Source: Puia dinghuensis
GTDB taxonomy: Bacteria; Bacteroidota; Bacteroidia; Chitinophagales; Chitinophagaceae
Length of the DNA: 64,000 nucleotides
Direction of reading: 5' to 3'
NCBI RefSeq assembly: GCF_014642875.1
Contig: NZ_BMJC01000004.1
Coordinates: forward strand, 1-64,000
Shown: positions 1-9,357 of the stretch, piece after piece
Layout of the letters: every line of letters starts with the position of its first letter
How positions within the stretch are numbered: the first letter of the stretch is position 1
Notes under the pieces: model-generated
The model's input: the letters and a program-made list of their open reading frames with translations, nothing else
Told to the model about the DNA's origin: nothing
Databases searched by the model: none
Program-made: the position numbers and the translations under genes

Positions 1-126
1 GGGGCGGCGGGGCAAGCGGGGGCGGCGGGGCAAGCGGGGGCGGCGGGGCAAGCGGGGGCGGCGGGGCAAGCGGGGGCGGCGGGGCAAGCGGGGGCGGCGG
101 GGCAAGCGGGGGCGGCGGGGCAAGGC
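1..126. repeat. 18-bp GC-rich tandem repeat (minisatellite), seven copies
   Basis: Seven head-to-tail copies of GGGGCGGCGGGGCAAGCG fill bases 1-126; the first six are identical and the last is altered at its final bases. The array starts at base 1, so it probably continues outside the window. Decayed pieces of the unit recur around 190-225. The G-rich strand has many runs of three or four G and could form G-quadruplexes. It lies beyond the stop codon of the last gene of the polysaccharide locus. The unit length is a multiple of three, so a repeat-coding gene running in from outside cannot be fully excluded. Confidence 0.9.
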
Positions 127-254
127 AGATAGGCGGGGGCGGGGCGACGTGGGTGAGGGCGGGCCGGCTTGCGGAGGTGGCGGCGAGGGGGGCGGCGGCG
201 AGGCGGGGCAAGCGGGGGGCGGGGGATGCGGAAGAGGGGCGGGCCTGGGCGGGA
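127..254. other. GC-rich non-coding flank of the repeat array
   Basis: This stretch has the same G-rich composition as the tandem array and contains degenerate copies of its unit. I see no convincing gene, and no clear hairpin with a T-run that would terminate the minus-strand operon ending at 255. Confidence 0.5.
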
Positions 255-998
255 TCAGAGCGTGGGATTGCGGATGAGGCCGGTATCCATCAGGCGGTTG
301 ACGGTGGAATGGAGGCGGGTGGAGGTCTCCAGCATGTGCAGATGCTTTTCGTGGTGGAGATCGGTGCCGAGGAGCTCGACATAGTTCTTTTTGACGAGAT
401 ATTCGGCTAATTGCTGGGGCTCCCGCCCATAGTAGCCGCTGAAGGAGAGGAGGTTGAGTTGGAAGAGGCAGCCGGAGTCCCGCAACTGATCGTACCAGCC
501 CTTATTGGCGCCAAAATACAGGTAGCGCTCGGGATGGGCCAGCACCGGCTGGTAGCCTTTGAGCTGTAATTGAAAAAGTATCTCTTTTAGATTTATCGCC
601 GGTACGACAAAGGACAGTTCGACGAGTATGAGGTTGTCTTTCAGGGTCAGAAAAGGCTCTCCGGCGGCGAGGGCTCTTGTGAAGTGGTCGTCCATGAGGT
701 GTTCGGCCGCGGCCCCGAATTCGACGTCGATATTCCTTTGTCGGAGCTGTTCGGTGACGGCGGCGGCCCCGGCCCGGATGACGGCAGGGGTGTTGGGGAA
801 AACGTCGCCGTTGATATGCGGTGTAGTGATGATCTTCTTATAGCCCAGGGCGACCAATCCGCTGATGAGCCGGAGGGAGGTTTCCATATCCGGCGCACCG
901 TCATCGATGCCGGGAATGAGATGGGAATGCACGTCGCAGGACAGGCCTTCCAGACTTCTGACAGCGTTGTTTGACTTCTTTTTAAAAATAGAGAACAT
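255..998 (-). CDS. PHP-family tyrosine-protein phosphatase (CpsB/YwqE type)
   Basis: This 247-residue protein is predicted to be a metal-dependent phosphotyrosine phosphatase of the PHP superfamily. The N-terminal metal motif DVHSHLIPGIDDG (residues 22-34), a conserved TTPH segment, an AHPERY motif near residue 155 and a late GTDLHH motif are all present, and the length is normal for CpsB/YwqE. Known relatives dephosphorylate the tyrosine-rich tail of capsule BY-kinases, and such a kinase lies at the other end of this locus (38439-40844). It is the last gene of the operon, 39 bp after fcl. The phosphatase-kinase pairing is inferred from family and locus. No signal peptide is visible, so it should be cytoplasmic. 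Confidence 0.88.
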   Translation of the reverse strand: MFSIFKKKSNNAVRSLEGLSCDVHSHLIPGIDDGAPDMETSLRLISGLVALGYKKIITTPHINGDVFPNTPAVIRAGAAAVTEQLRQRNIDVEFGAAAEHLMDDHFTRALAAGEPFLTLKDNLILVELSFVVPAINLKEILFQLQLKGYQPVLAHPERYLYFGANKGWYDQLRDSGCLFQLNLLSFSGYYGREPQQLAEYLVKKNYVELLGTDLHHEKHLHMLETSTRLHSTVNRLMDTGLIRNPTL

Positions 999-1018
999 GG
1001 GTCGTATTATGGTCTGGC

Positions 1019-1039
1019 CGACGGGTCTCCGGCCCGTCT
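1019..1039. other. GC-rich hairpin between fcl and the phosphatase gene
   Basis: GACGGG (1020-1025) and CCCGTC (1033-1038) form a perfect 6-bp stem with a 7-nt loop that overlaps the fcl stop codon. There is no following T-run, so it is more likely an mRNA-stabilising or coupling structure than a terminator. Confidence 0.35.
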
Positions 1040-1961
1040 AGTGTTCCTTGTAGCCGGCATACACCCGCCGCAGCCCCTCTTCAAGGCTGATAGCCGCCTT
1101 CCAGCCGAAGCTGTGCAGCTTGGAAACATCCATCAGCTTCCGTGGCGTACCATCCGGCTTGCTGAGGTCGTGATGGATCTCCCCGGTGTAGCCCACGATC
1201 TTTTTGATCAGCAGAGCCAATTCCCCGATCTCCAGGTCTTCCCCCGTGCCGATGTTAACCAGCCCGGGTTCGTTGTAATGCTGCATCAGGTAGAAGCAGG
1301 CATCCGCCAGGTCGTCTGCATGGAGGAATTCCCTGCGGGGTTTGCCCGAACCCCATAACGTCACAGCCGGTGCATTGTTCACCTTTGCCTCGTGAAATTT
1401 GCGGATGAGGGCGGGCAGCACATGGGAAGTATTCAGATCGTAGTTGTCATTCGGACCATAGAGATTGGTCGGCATCACCGAGATAAAATTGCAGCCATAC
1501 TGCGAGCGATAGGCGTCGCAGAGTTTGATGCCCGCGATCTTGGCGATGGCATAAGGCTCATTGGTCTCTTCCAGCAGCCCTGTCAGCAGGTACTCTTCCT
1601 TCAACGGCTGGGGCGCTAATTTGGGATAGATGCAGGAAGAACCCAAAAACATCAGTTTTTTTACGCCCGACCGGTAGGCCGCATCGATCGTATTGCTTTC
1701 GATCATGAGGTTATCGTAGAGGAATTCGCCGCGGTAGGTGTTATTGGCCAGGATACCGCCGACTTTTGCGGCCGCGAGGAAAACATGGTCGGGCCGCTCT
1801 TTGTCGAAGAAGGCCTGCACCGCGGCCTGGTTCTTCAGGTCGAGTTCAGCCGAAGTCCGGGTGATGAGATTGGTAAAACCTTCCTTTTGCAGTTTTCGCG
1901 TCAAAGCCGAGCCGACCATGCCGCGATGGCCGGCGATGTAGATCTTATCTGTTGGTTGCAT
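1038..1961 (-). CDS. fcl: GDP-L-fucose synthase
   Basis: This 307-residue short-chain dehydrogenase/epimerase carries the NADP-binding motif GHRGMVGSA (about residues 11-19), the family block GSSCIYPK and the catalytic YxxxK as YAIAK. It converts GDP-4-keto-6-deoxymannose to GDP-L-fucose by 3,5-epimerisation and reduction. Its start lies 3 bp after the gmd stop, the usual gmd-fcl pairing, so the two enzymes supply GDP-fucose in the cytoplasm for this polysaccharide. Length and motifs are complete. No mannose-1-phosphate guanylyltransferase is seen in the window, so GDP-mannose must come from elsewhere in the genome. Confidence 0.95.
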   Translation of the reverse strand: MQPTDKIYIAGHRGMVGSALTRKLQKEGFTNLITRTSAELDLKNQAAVQAFFDKERPDHVFLAAAKVGGILANNTYRGEFLYDNLMIESNTIDAAYRSGVKKLMFLGSSCIYPKLAPQPLKEEYLLTGLLEETNEPYAIAKIAGIKLCDAYRSQYGCNFISVMPTNLYGPNDNYDLNTSHVLPALIRKFHEAKVNNAPAVTLWGSGKPRREFLHADDLADACFYLMQHYNEPGLVNIGTGEDLEIGELALLIKKIVGYTGEIHHDLSKPDGTPRKLMDVSKLHSFGWKAAISLEEGLRRVYAGYKEH

Positions 1962-1964
1962 TGT

Positions 1965-3080
1965 TTATTCGTACTGGTTCTTGATATGAAATCCGGAATC
2001 TTTCAATACCCTTTCTTTACGGAAGAGCTGGACATCGGCATCCACCATCTCCTTCACCAGCATGGGCAGGTCGCAGGTTGGCTTCCAGCCGAGTTTTTGC
2101 TGCGCCTTGGTGGGGTCGCCGATGAGCAGGTCTACCTCCGTCGGGCGGTAGTAACGGGCGTCTACTGCCACGACCTCCCTGCCCGGCTCGACGATGAAGT
2201 CCGGGTTGTTGGAAGCCGCCACTACCGCTACCTCTTTGTCGGCCTTTCCTTTGAATTCGAGTTCGACGCCGATCTCGGCAAAGGCCATGCGCACGAATTC
2301 GCGTACAGGTGTAGTAATGCCAGTAGCAATTACGTAATCCTCCGGTTCGGGTTGTTGAAGAATAAGCCACATGGCTTCTACGTAATCACGTGCATGTCCC
2401 CAGTCGCGTCGCGCATCCAGGTTGCCGAGGTAAATCTTTTCCTGCAGTCCAAGGCCGATCTTAGCTACTCCGCGGGTGATCTTCCGGGTTACGAAGGTTT
2501 CGCCGCGCAACGGTGATTCATGGTTGAAGAGGATGCCGTTGGTGGCGTACATCTTATATGCTTCACGGTAGTTGACGGTGATCCAGTAGGCGTACAACTT
2601 GGCAACGGCATAGGGGCTGCGGGGGTAGAAGGGCGTCTTTTCGCTTTGTGGTACGGCCTGCACCAGGCCATATAATTCCGATGTCGAAGCCTGGTAGATC
2701 TTTGTCTTCTTTGTCATGCCCAGGAGCCGCACCGCTTCCAGGATGCGCAGGGTGCCGATGCCGTCGGCGTTGGCGGTGTATTCCGGCTCTTCGAAGCTGA
2801 CATGCACATGGCTCATGGCGGCTAAATTATAGATCTCGTCCGGTTGTGTCTCCTGGATGATGCGGATGAGATTGGTGGAGTCCGTAAGATCGCCATAGTG
2901 CAGCGTAAAATGGACATTGGATTCATGCGGATCCTGGTAAAGATGATCGATCCTGTCCGTGTTAAAAAGAGAGCTCCTTCTCTTGATGCCATGGACGATA
3001 TATCCTTTTTTCAGGAGTAATTCCGAGAGATAGGCGCCATCCTGACCCGTGACGCCGGTGATTAAAGCAACTTTGGGCAT
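1965..3080 (-). CDS. gmd: GDP-mannose 4,6-dehydratase
   Basis: This 371-residue protein begins with the nucleotide-binding motif [18 protein letters not shown] and has the catalytic YxxxK in [12 protein letters not shown] followed by the conserved [16 protein letters not shown] block typical of GMD. It makes GDP-4-keto-6-deoxy-D-mannose, the first step towards GDP-L-fucose. It lies directly upstream of fcl on the same strand. The length matches the family and no key residue appears to be missing. Confidence 0.96.
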   Translation of the reverse strand: MPKVALITGVTGQDGAYLSELLLKKGYIVHGIKRRSSLFNTDRIDHLYQDPHESNVHFTLHYGDLTDSTNLIRIIQETQPDEIYNLAAMSHVHVSFEEPEYTANADGIGTLRILEAVRLLGMTKKTKIYQASTSELYGLVQAVPQSEKTPFYPRSPYAVAKLYAYWITVNYREAYKMYATNGILFNHESPLRGETFVTRKITRGVAKIGLGLQEKIYLGNLDARRDWGHARDYVEAMWLILQQPEPEDYVIATGITTPVREFVRMAFAEIGVELEFKGKADKEVAVVAASNNPDFIVEPGREVVAVDARYYRPTEVDLLIGDPTKAQQKLGWKPTCDLPMLVKEMVDADVQLFRKERVLKDSGFHIKNQYE

Positions 3081-3114
3081 GGTTGATGAAATTGTTTTAA
3101 GAACGTGCCTTTAT

Positions 3115-4011
3115 TTACACATTGACATTTAATACTCTGTATTTTCTTGCCGCCTTGACCCGACCTTCGACCCACTCCACATCCCTGATGTAGATGGTAT
3201 TGTCCGGGCCGTAATAGTCCGGCTCTTTTTTCAATTGCCGCGAGAAGGGTTCATACCTGTAAGGAACGAATCCATAAGTGACGAGCAAGGCATGGATCGT
3301 CTTCTCATCATACCCATAGCGGTGGCCGCTGCCATTCAGCTCGATGATCAGGGCCTTCAGGGAAGGCGAGGCCAGGAGCGATTTTGCACCATTAAGTGCG
3401 GGCCACTCATAGCCTTCCACATCCATCTTAAACAGCACCGGTTGGCGTCCCTGCAATAGCTGGTCCAGGGTTTCCACGGGGACTTCCACTATCCCGGCGC
3501 CATCGATCTGCTCATGAGCCGTAAGAACATGGTTTACGCTGTCCATCGATGCCGTAAAACGAAGCGTCCCGGCCGCATCTCCCACCCCATATCGCTTCAG
3601 CTCTACACTTCCCTGCACCTCATTGGCATCCACATTGCGTTGCAGTTTTGCAAAAGTGGAAGGGATGGGCTCGAACGATACGACGGCTGCCCCTACGTTC
3701 TTCGCAGCGAGTATGGTATAGGCGCCCACATTGGCTCCGATGTCCACAAAGGTATCCCCTGCACGCAATACATGCAGCAGAAAACCCATATCGTTGAACT
3801 CCTGCAAACCCGTATAAATATTTCCCGTTGCGCCCGCCATTCCTCTTTCGACGATCAATACGCTGCTTTCGACAAAGGTAACTTTTTCCGGCCTGGGGCG
3901 CAGTCTCTGCCTGATCTGCCAGGACAGGAATCTGCTATAGGCCAGTAACCGGTTCTTTGAAGCAAGGGGGTGATACCCGATGAACTTCAGAATTTTGACA
4001 AGCGATCGCAT
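3115..4011 (-). CDS. FkbM-family methyltransferase
   Basis: A 298-residue FkbM-type SAM-dependent methyltransferase. Motif I appears as FVDIGANVGAYTILAAKN, followed by SFEPIPSTFAKLQRNV, and the family block FKMDVEGYEWPALNG is near the middle. FkbM proteins usually O-methylate sugars or polyketides; inside a polysaccharide locus the likely role is O-methylation of a sugar residue. The N-terminal 60 or so residues are basic and unlike the catalytic domain. It is one of four FkbM-type genes in the locus (also 15173, 27921 and 33484). The acceptor is unknown. Confidence 0.85.
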   Translation of the reverse strand: MRSLVKILKFIGYHPLASKNRLLAYSRFLSWQIRQRLRPRPEKVTFVESSVLIVERGMAGATGNIYTGLQEFNDMGFLLHVLRAGDTFVDIGANVGAYTILAAKNVGAAVVSFEPIPSTFAKLQRNVDANEVQGSVELKRYGVGDAAGTLRFTASMDSVNHVLTAHEQIDGAGIVEVPVETLDQLLQGRQPVLFKMDVEGYEWPALNGAKSLLASPSLKALIIELNGSGHRYGYDEKTIHALLVTYGFVPYRYEPFSRQLKKEPDYYGPDNTIYIRDVEWVEGRVKAARKYRVLNVNV

Positions 4012-4030
4012 CGGTAAGTCAGATTTAGGG

Positions 4031-4777
4031 TTACCTAATAAAGAATTGTGTTATTTTTCGAAAGGGTTTCATATATAAGGTAAAGAAAAAAGGTTTCAGC
4101 TGATTCATTTTCCAGGCAAGGCGGTCTTCCTTGTTAGCCCGGAGACGATTGACCAGGGAAGCATTGCTCATGCCCCCCGCCCGCATCTTGACGATGAACC
4201 GGGGGATGTAATAAGCGGGCATTTTCCATTTCAGCAGCACGCGTAGCATCAGCTCGTAATCGGCGGCCGATCGAAGCGTTAGATTGAACAGCCCGGCCTG
4301 CTCGTAAACGGCTCTTCGGACGAAAAAAGTCGGGTGGGGCGGCATCCAGCCGTAGTAGAAATTCTTTCTTTTGAAAGGGCCCGACCGCCAGCTGCGCTTC
4401 ACTCTTTGCAGATTGGCGGCATCGACATACTGCAGGTCGGCATATACCGTCATCACGGCGGGATCGGCAAAGGCTGCTGCAACTTCGCTGAGGACAGAGC
4501 CGTCGATATAGACATCGTCGGAATTGAGGATGCCGATGACTTCCCCGGTGGCGGCGGCGATGCCCTTGTTCATGGCGTCATAGATGCCCTTGTCTTTCTC
4601 CGAAATGAGCCGGGCCACATGAGGAAAATCGCCCACGATGGCAAGGGTGCTATCGGTGGAAGCGCCATCGACAACAATATGCTCGACATCGGTGTGGTGC
4701 TGCCCGCTGACGGATAGCAAGGTATCCCTGACAGTAGCCGCGCTGTTATAGGTGGCCGTGATGATGGATATCTTCAT
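4031..4777 (-). CDS. Family 2 glycosyltransferase (WcaA-like)
   Basis: This 248-residue GT-A protein opens with ISIITATYNSAATVRDTLLS and has HIVVDGASTDSTLAIV and the metal-binding region GILNSDDVY, all typical of short family 2 glycosyltransferases. The C-terminal segment is basic and membrane-peripheral in character, with no clear transmembrane helix. It presumably adds one sugar to the lipid-linked repeat on the cytoplasmic face. Its start overlaps the stop of the WcaF-like acetyltransferase gene by 4 bp, so the two are translationally coupled. Donor and acceptor cannot be read from the sequence. Confidence 0.88.
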   Translation of the reverse strand: MKISIITATYNSAATVRDTLLSVSGQHHTDVEHIVVDGASTDSTLAIVGDFPHVARLISEKDKGIYDAMNKGIAAATGEVIGILNSDDVYIDGSVLSEVAAAFADPAVMTVYADLQYVDAANLQRVKRSWRSGPFKRKNFYYGWMPPHPTFFVRRAVYEQAGLFNLTLRSAADYELMLRVLLKWKMPAYYIPRFIVKMRAGGMSNASLVNRLRANKEDRLAWKMNQLKPFFFTLYMKPFRKITQFFIR

Positions 4778-5337
4778 TTCGTAATATTTCTTTCCCGCAC
4801 CTTGCCGGCGGGATTCCCCTGGTAGATGGTGTAGGGTTCAAGATTGCCGGTCGCCACCGAGCCGGCTGCGAGTACTGCATGGGACCCGCAGGTCACACCC
4901 GGGCAGACGATTGCTTTGGCACCGATCCATACGCCGTCTTCCAATACGATGTCTTTTACGATGAGATCGAAGGTCTGGCTGGTATAGTCATGATTACCGG
5001 TGAGCAGGAAGGCGCCCTGGGAAAGACAGGCATTTTTGCCGATGCGGACGGGGCCGAGATTATCGATCCAGACGCGTTCGCCCACCCAGGCATGGTCGCC
5101 GATGCTGAGCTTCCAGGGATATTTGATATTGATACCCGGCTTCAGGACGACACCTGTTCCGATCTCCGCGCCGAAAAGCCGGAGCAGGCGCTTTTTCACC
5201 CCCGAAGAAGAATTCAGCGAATTGATGAAAAAGAGGCTGTTTGTAAGATACCACAGTATCTGTTTCGCTTTCGATGCGCCGATCTGCTGTTTGTACCAGT
5301 CATTATTGTAACGATCGTTGGCTACTTGCAGGGTCAT
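4774..5337 (-). CDS. WcaF-like O-acetyltransferase (left-handed beta-helix)
   Basis: A 187-residue hexapeptide-repeat acetyltransferase closest in pattern to the colanic-acid protein WcaF: an N-terminal RYNNDWY segment, a short hydrophobic stretch (about residues 27-40), then left-handed beta-helix repeats including IGDHAWVGERVWIDNLG and the catalytic-type GNHDYTS loop, ending in QGNPAGKVRERNI. Acetyl-CoA-dependent O-acetylation of a sugar intermediate in the cytoplasm is the expected role. It overlaps genes on both sides by 4 bp. The target sugar is unknown, although fucose acetylation is known for the colanic-acid homologues. Confidence 0.85.
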   Translation of the reverse strand: MTLQVANDRYNNDWYKQQIGASKAKQILWYLTNSLFFINSLNSSSGVKKRLLRLFGAEIGTGVVLKPGINIKYPWKLSIGDHAWVGERVWIDNLGPVRIGKNACLSQGAFLLTGNHDYTSQTFDLIVKDIVLEDGVWIGAKAIVCPGVTCGSHAVLAAGSVATGNLEPYTIYQGNPAGKVRERNITK

Positions 5338-6482
5338 GAGAACAATAATGTTTTATAGTCTTCTTTCAGGTCGCCAGCCTCCTGCATCGTCCGTGCATAG
5401 TTGTAGGCCGACCGGGACCACTCATCATATACGGATTGATCCATAGCCGCATAGAATTGCAGCGCCTGCCGGAAGGCGGACCTATCGAGCGGCAGGTCGT
5501 GTCCGGCCTTTTTCGGCTCCAGTTGCAGCCAGGGCGTCTTATTGCTGATGAGCACGGGTTTCCCCGCCATCATCGCTTCGAAGATCGCATGGCCGAAATT
5601 CTCGCCAAGGGTTGGCAGGACGAAGATATGATGCTGTTGCAATACCTGCGTAACCTCTACATGGGGTACGGCACCTTCATAGCTGACCCGGACGCTTGCC
5701 GGCAGGGTGGCGATTGCCGCCTGGCATTGCTGCCAGTAGTCCTGGTCCTCCAGATCGCCCCGCAAGGTTAGCAGAAGGGAGGTATCCGCCGGCCAATCCC
5801 GCAGCACGTCGAGCAGGAACAGCAGGTTCTTTTTTGCGGCCAGCCGCGAGATGAATACACAACAGAGCGTGCCCACCGATTTCGGGATGGGACGCCATTC
5901 CACAGGGCCGGTCTGGGTAAAATTGGGGAGGACGACCACTCTTCCCGCGGGAAAATAGCGCTGAATATCTTTCTGCTCCTGCTCGTCGGTCGCCTGGAAG
6001 GTAAGCCGGCGGGTGACGCCCGTGGTCTTGAGGAGGCCGAGAAATAATTTCTTCTTTGCCGGTTTGAAGTGCATGGCGCCCTGGTGCAGCATGCCCCGGG
6101 GAGCGAGCACCCACTCGCCAGGCAGCCTGCCCGACCATTTGACCAAGAGGGGAAGGATCGTAAAATTCCAGCTGTACATGCTGTTGAGATAGACATAATC
6201 CGGGGCGATCTCCCGTACCAGCCGGCCGATCTGGCCGGCTGTGAGTTTGCCGGGGCCGGCATACCATACCTGCAGATCGGGACCTCGTTTCATCCAGGCA
6301 TCGGGCTCGATAGCAGGATAGGGCGTGCTATCACCCAGGTCGCGGTCGGAGGTGAGGATAAAGATGCTGAAGCTATCCTGCATCACCGTAGCGAAATTGG
6401 TACAGGACCGTACGGGTCCACCGGCTTTATAGCCGGGTTCATACCAATCAGTGAACAGCAATATCTTTTTTTTATTCGACAT
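5334..6482 (-). CDS. Family 4 glycosyltransferase
   Basis: A 382-residue GT-B enzyme. The N-terminal domain has the glycine loop in YEPGYKAGGPVRSCTNFA, the C-terminal domain has SRLAAKKNLLFLLDVL, and the EX7E donor-binding motif is in GENFGHAIFEAMMAGKPVLIS. It is predicted to transfer a nucleotide-activated sugar with retention of configuration. Its first 11 bp overlap the end of asnB and its end overlaps the WcaF-like gene by 4 bp. The sugar specificity is not deducible. Confidence 0.88.
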   Translation of the reverse strand: MSNKKKILLFTDWYEPGYKAGGPVRSCTNFATVMQDSFSIFILTSDRDLGDSTPYPAIEPDAWMKRGPDLQVWYAGPGKLTAGQIGRLVREIAPDYVYLNSMYSWNFTILPLLVKWSGRLPGEWVLAPRGMLHQGAMHFKPAKKKLFLGLLKTTGVTRRLTFQATDEQEQKDIQRYFPAGRVVVLPNFTQTGPVEWRPIPKSVGTLCCVFISRLAAKKNLLFLLDVLRDWPADTSLLLTLRGDLEDQDYWQQCQAAIATLPASVRVSYEGAVPHVEVTQVLQQHHIFVLPTLGENFGHAIFEAMMAGKPVLISNKTPWLQLEPKKAGHDLPLDRSAFRQALQFYAAMDQSVYDEWSRSAYNYARTMQEAGDLKEDYKTLLFS

Positions 6483-8334
6483 GATTTTTTTCGAGCCAAT
6501 ATTCCAATACCACGAAAAGCCAGATCTCCGTCCACCGGATATCCTGGTCGCCTTTCAGAAAATCCTGCCAGTAGCCGATGAGCTGATCACCGTGGATAAA
6601 TGGGCGGGTAGCCATATTCCGGATATAGCCATCGCAGAAGCTATACAAATCCTTTCGCAGCCAGGTATTCCAGGGAAATACGAATCCCTGTTTTTTGCGA
6701 AAAACGATCTCGTCCGGCAGGAGGGGTTTCAGCGATTCCACGAGAAGGCTCTTCGGATAGGTGGGCTTTTTGTACTCGTCGGGGATAGCCAGAACATATT
6801 CTACTAAATCCTGGTCGAAGAAGGGTTCTCTGACCTCCAGCGACACGGCCATGCTCATCTGATCGGTATCTTTCAGCAGGGTGTGTTGGGTATAGCCCAG
6901 GTATTCGGCTGCCGACACCTGGCTGAGCAGGGGAAAATGCTTCAGGCTGGCCTTTTTTGCCATCAGTTGTTGGTGCATAGCCGTATCAAGGGCGCCATTC
7001 CCAAGCGACGTGATGGCACCGATGCGGGCCGGAGTGAGTATCTGGCGGAACACGGGATAGAAGTCGGCGATACCAGCCGATGGCGCCCGTAGCAGCTGCC
7101 GGATACGATCTTGCTTTCCTGTCCTATGGGGGAGCAAGGAAGTGGGTCCTTTCCGTAAGCCGGCCGGAATACCCCACCAGAAGCCATATTTTCTCAGCTG
7201 CAGATAGCTGTTGAAAAAGGGATAGCCGGCGAAGAGTTCGTCACCGCCTACTCCGGACAGGGCTACCCGCATCCCTTGCCGGGCGATGGCCTTGGACACA
7301 ACATAGGTATTGATGCCGTCGCCACTGGGGATGTCCATAGCATCAAGGCCTGCCTGCAGCTCGTCCAGGAAGACTGTCGGCTTCAGCAGGATAGTGGTAT
7401 GGTTGGTGCGGAATTTTTTCGCCACGATGTCGGCATAGGGTGATTCATCGTATTCTTTTTCCTCGAAGGAGATGGTAAAGGTATTTGGTGTCGCGTCTGA
7501 GGCTTCCGCCATCAACGCCACCACTGCACTGGAGTCGATGCCCCCGGACAGGAAGGCACCCACGGGCACATCGCTCACCAACCGCCGCCTCACCGACTGC
7601 AGCATCAGCTCCCTGATCTTGCCCTTTATCCTGCCCGGATCGGTGATGTCGAAACCATTCCTTGCCGCCGTGACATCCCAGTAGACCTCCCTGGTTACGA
7701 CGCCATTCTTTATCTTCATCCAGGAACCGGCTTCCAACTGCCGGATACCTTCAATGATCGAATGCGGATACCCGATAGACTGGTAGCTGAAGTAATCCGC
7801 CAGAGCCGCGAGATCGGCTTTTCTTTTTACATAGCCGCTGGCCAGGATACTCCGCACTTCCGATGCAAAGACGCAGCGTTGGTCGTCGATATAATAATAG
7901 AGGGGCTTCACTCCCATCCTATCGCGAGCGATGAATAATTCCCTTTCCTGTCTGTCCCAGATGGCGAGCGCGAAGAAGCCCCGGAGCAGCTGCAGGCAGG
8001 CCGGCCCTAGTTTGGTATAGGCGGCGAGCAAAACTTCGGTGTCGCTGCTCGTGTGGAAAGCATAACCGGACAGGCCGGCCTTCACCTCCTGATAGTTATA
8101 TATCTCTCCGTTGAATACCATGACATACCGGCCCGAATTATCTATAAAAGGCTGGTTAGCGGCCGTGGAGAGATCGATGATGGAAAGCCGAAGGTGGCCG
8201 AGGGAAGCAGGACCTTCCGTGAAAAAACCGGTTGCATCGGGGCCACGGTGACACATGGCGTCCGTCATCAGCCGGGTTGCGCGCTCCTCGGCAGGAGAAG
8301 ATCGAAAATTAAGGATACCAGCGATTCCGCACAT
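6472..8334 (-). CDS. asnB: Asparagine synthase-type amidotransferase (glutamine-hydrolysing)
   Basis: This 620-residue protein has the class II glutaminase domain with nucleophile Cys2 (MCGIAGIL), the conserved CHRGPD and FNGEIYN blocks, and a C-terminal synthetase domain with the ATP-pyrophosphatase loop SGGIDSS at residues 263-269. In surface-polysaccharide loci such AsnB homologues (for example WbpS) amidate the carboxyl group of uronic acids rather than make free asparagine. Amidation of a uronic acid is an attractive role here because WbpB- and WbpD-like genes are present at 36839-38442, but this is inference. Both active sites look intact. Confidence 0.88.
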   Translation of the reverse strand: MCGIAGILNFRSSPAEERATRLMTDAMCHRGPDATGFFTEGPASLGHLRLSIIDLSTAANQPFIDNSGRYVMVFNGEIYNYQEVKAGLSGYAFHTSSDTEVLLAAYTKLGPACLQLLRGFFALAIWDRQERELFIARDRMGVKPLYYYIDDQRCVFASEVRSILASGYVKRKADLAALADYFSYQSIGYPHSIIEGIRQLEAGSWMKIKNGVVTREVYWDVTAARNGFDITDPGRIKGKIRELMLQSVRRRLVSDVPVGAFLSGGIDSSAVVALMAEASDATPNTFTISFEEKEYDESPYADIVAKKFRTNHTTILLKPTVFLDELQAGLDAMDIPSGDGINTYVVSKAIARQGMRVALSGVGGDELFAGYPFFNSYLQLRKYGFWWGIPAGLRKGPTSLLPHRTGKQDRIRQLLRAPSAGIADFYPVFRQILTPARIGAITSLGNGALDTAMHQQLMAKKASLKHFPLLSQVSAAEYLGYTQHTLLKDTDQMSMAVSLEVREPFFDQDLVEYVLAIPDEYKKPTYPKSLLVESLKPLLPDEIVFRKKQGFVFPWNTWLRKDLYSFCDGYIRNMATRPFIHGDQLIGYWQDFLKGDQDIRWTEIWLFVVLEYWLEKNHVE

Positions 8335-8340
8335 ATTGGT

Positions 8341-9354
8341 CTATGCTTTAGAGCCGCCGGAGGCGGCTTGTCCGTTCAATTGTTGATAACAGGAATAATA
8401 TTGATGAGCGATGGTAGCCGCGTCGAACCGGGTCACATTCCGGAACCCTGCTTCCACCAGCTGCTCGCGATAGTCCCTATCGCGGATGACCCGGAGCACG
8501 CCCGAGCGAATGGAGTCGATAGAAAACGGATCAACCAGGCAGGCGGACCCATCGGCGATCTCCTGCATAGGACTCAGACTGCTGGTGATCACCGGCCGGC
8601 CGGCTTTCTGTCCCTCGATGATCGGCAGCCCGAAACCCTCGAAGGTGGAGGGAAACAGCACCAGGTCAGCATCCGCATAGCAGGCGGCCAGTTCCTGATC
8701 GGAGAGATGGGCGCTCTGCCGGTAATCAATGCGGTGTTGTTGCAGCAACTCTTTTTCGGGTGGTGGAAGCACTCCAACAACATGCAACTGACAATCGATG
8801 CCCTCCAGCGCGGGGATGACCCGGCGCAGGTTCTTGTTTGGCGTGATGCCGAGGAAAAGAATGACGGGGCGGTCTTCCCGGAAAGGCCGGGGAAGGTATT
8901 CGATGGACTGGCTCACCGGGTTGGGTATGACTACCACCTTATCCGGCGGGCAGCCGGTGAATTTCAGGATATCCTGGCGGGTGGCCTCGGAGATGGTGGT
9001 GACCAGTTTGCAGCGGCGAACGGGTGCGTCGAGGAACAGGTATTTGAGGACACGCCGTTTGAGGCCGCTGTTCTGGTAGAGGAAGACGCAGTCGTGAACG
9101 GTAAGCAGGGTCCGGCGTCCGGGCAGGCCTAATACGACATAATGGATGTCCCCGGTGACGTGGAAGATATCGGAATGGTTTCGCCTGCTGAACCGGAAAG
9201 CGGCCAGGACATTCCGCAGGGATACGCCAAGTCGCGGGACGATGAATGTTTCGATATCCGCTTCCTTGCGCAAGTCGTCTTCCAGCCGCGAAAAAACACG
9301 TTCTACACTAAAGAAATGGGGGTTTTTGTGTCGGTACACCAGGGTGACGCGCAT
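8341..9354 (-). CDS. Family 4 glycosyltransferase
   Basis: A 337-residue GT-B glycosyltransferase. It has an N-terminal acceptor domain, a VIPNPVS linker, the segment ILFLGITPNKNLRRVIPAL that begins the donor domain, and the EX7E motif in FEGFGLPIIEGQKAGRPVITS. It should act in the cytoplasm on the growing lipid-linked oligosaccharide. It sits 6 bp before asnB, and 3 bp after the polymerase-like gene. The linkage formed is unknown. Confidence 0.88.
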   Translation of the reverse strand: MRVTLVYRHKNPHFFSVERVFSRLEDDLRKEADIETFIVPRLGVSLRNVLAAFRFSRRNHSDIFHVTGDIHYVVLGLPGRRTLLTVHDCVFLYQNSGLKRRVLKYLFLDAPVRRCKLVTTISEATRQDILKFTGCPPDKVVVIPNPVSQSIEYLPRPFREDRPVILFLGITPNKNLRRVIPALEGIDCQLHVVGVLPPPEKELLQQHRIDYRQSAHLSDQELAACYADADLVLFPSTFEGFGLPIIEGQKAGRPVITSSLSPMQEIADGSACLVDPFSIDSIRSGVLRVIRDRDYREQLVEAGFRNVTRFDAATIAHQYYSCYQQLNGQAASGGSKA

Positions 9355-9357
9355 AAT

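Noticed and set aside
1-126. CRISPR array
   Set aside because: The 18-bp units are directly adjacent with no unique spacers, so this is a minisatellite.
153-410. Plus-strand open frames at the left end
   Set aside because: They consist of low-complexity translation of the G-rich repeat flank and overlap the C-terminus of the PHP phosphatase gene in antisense.
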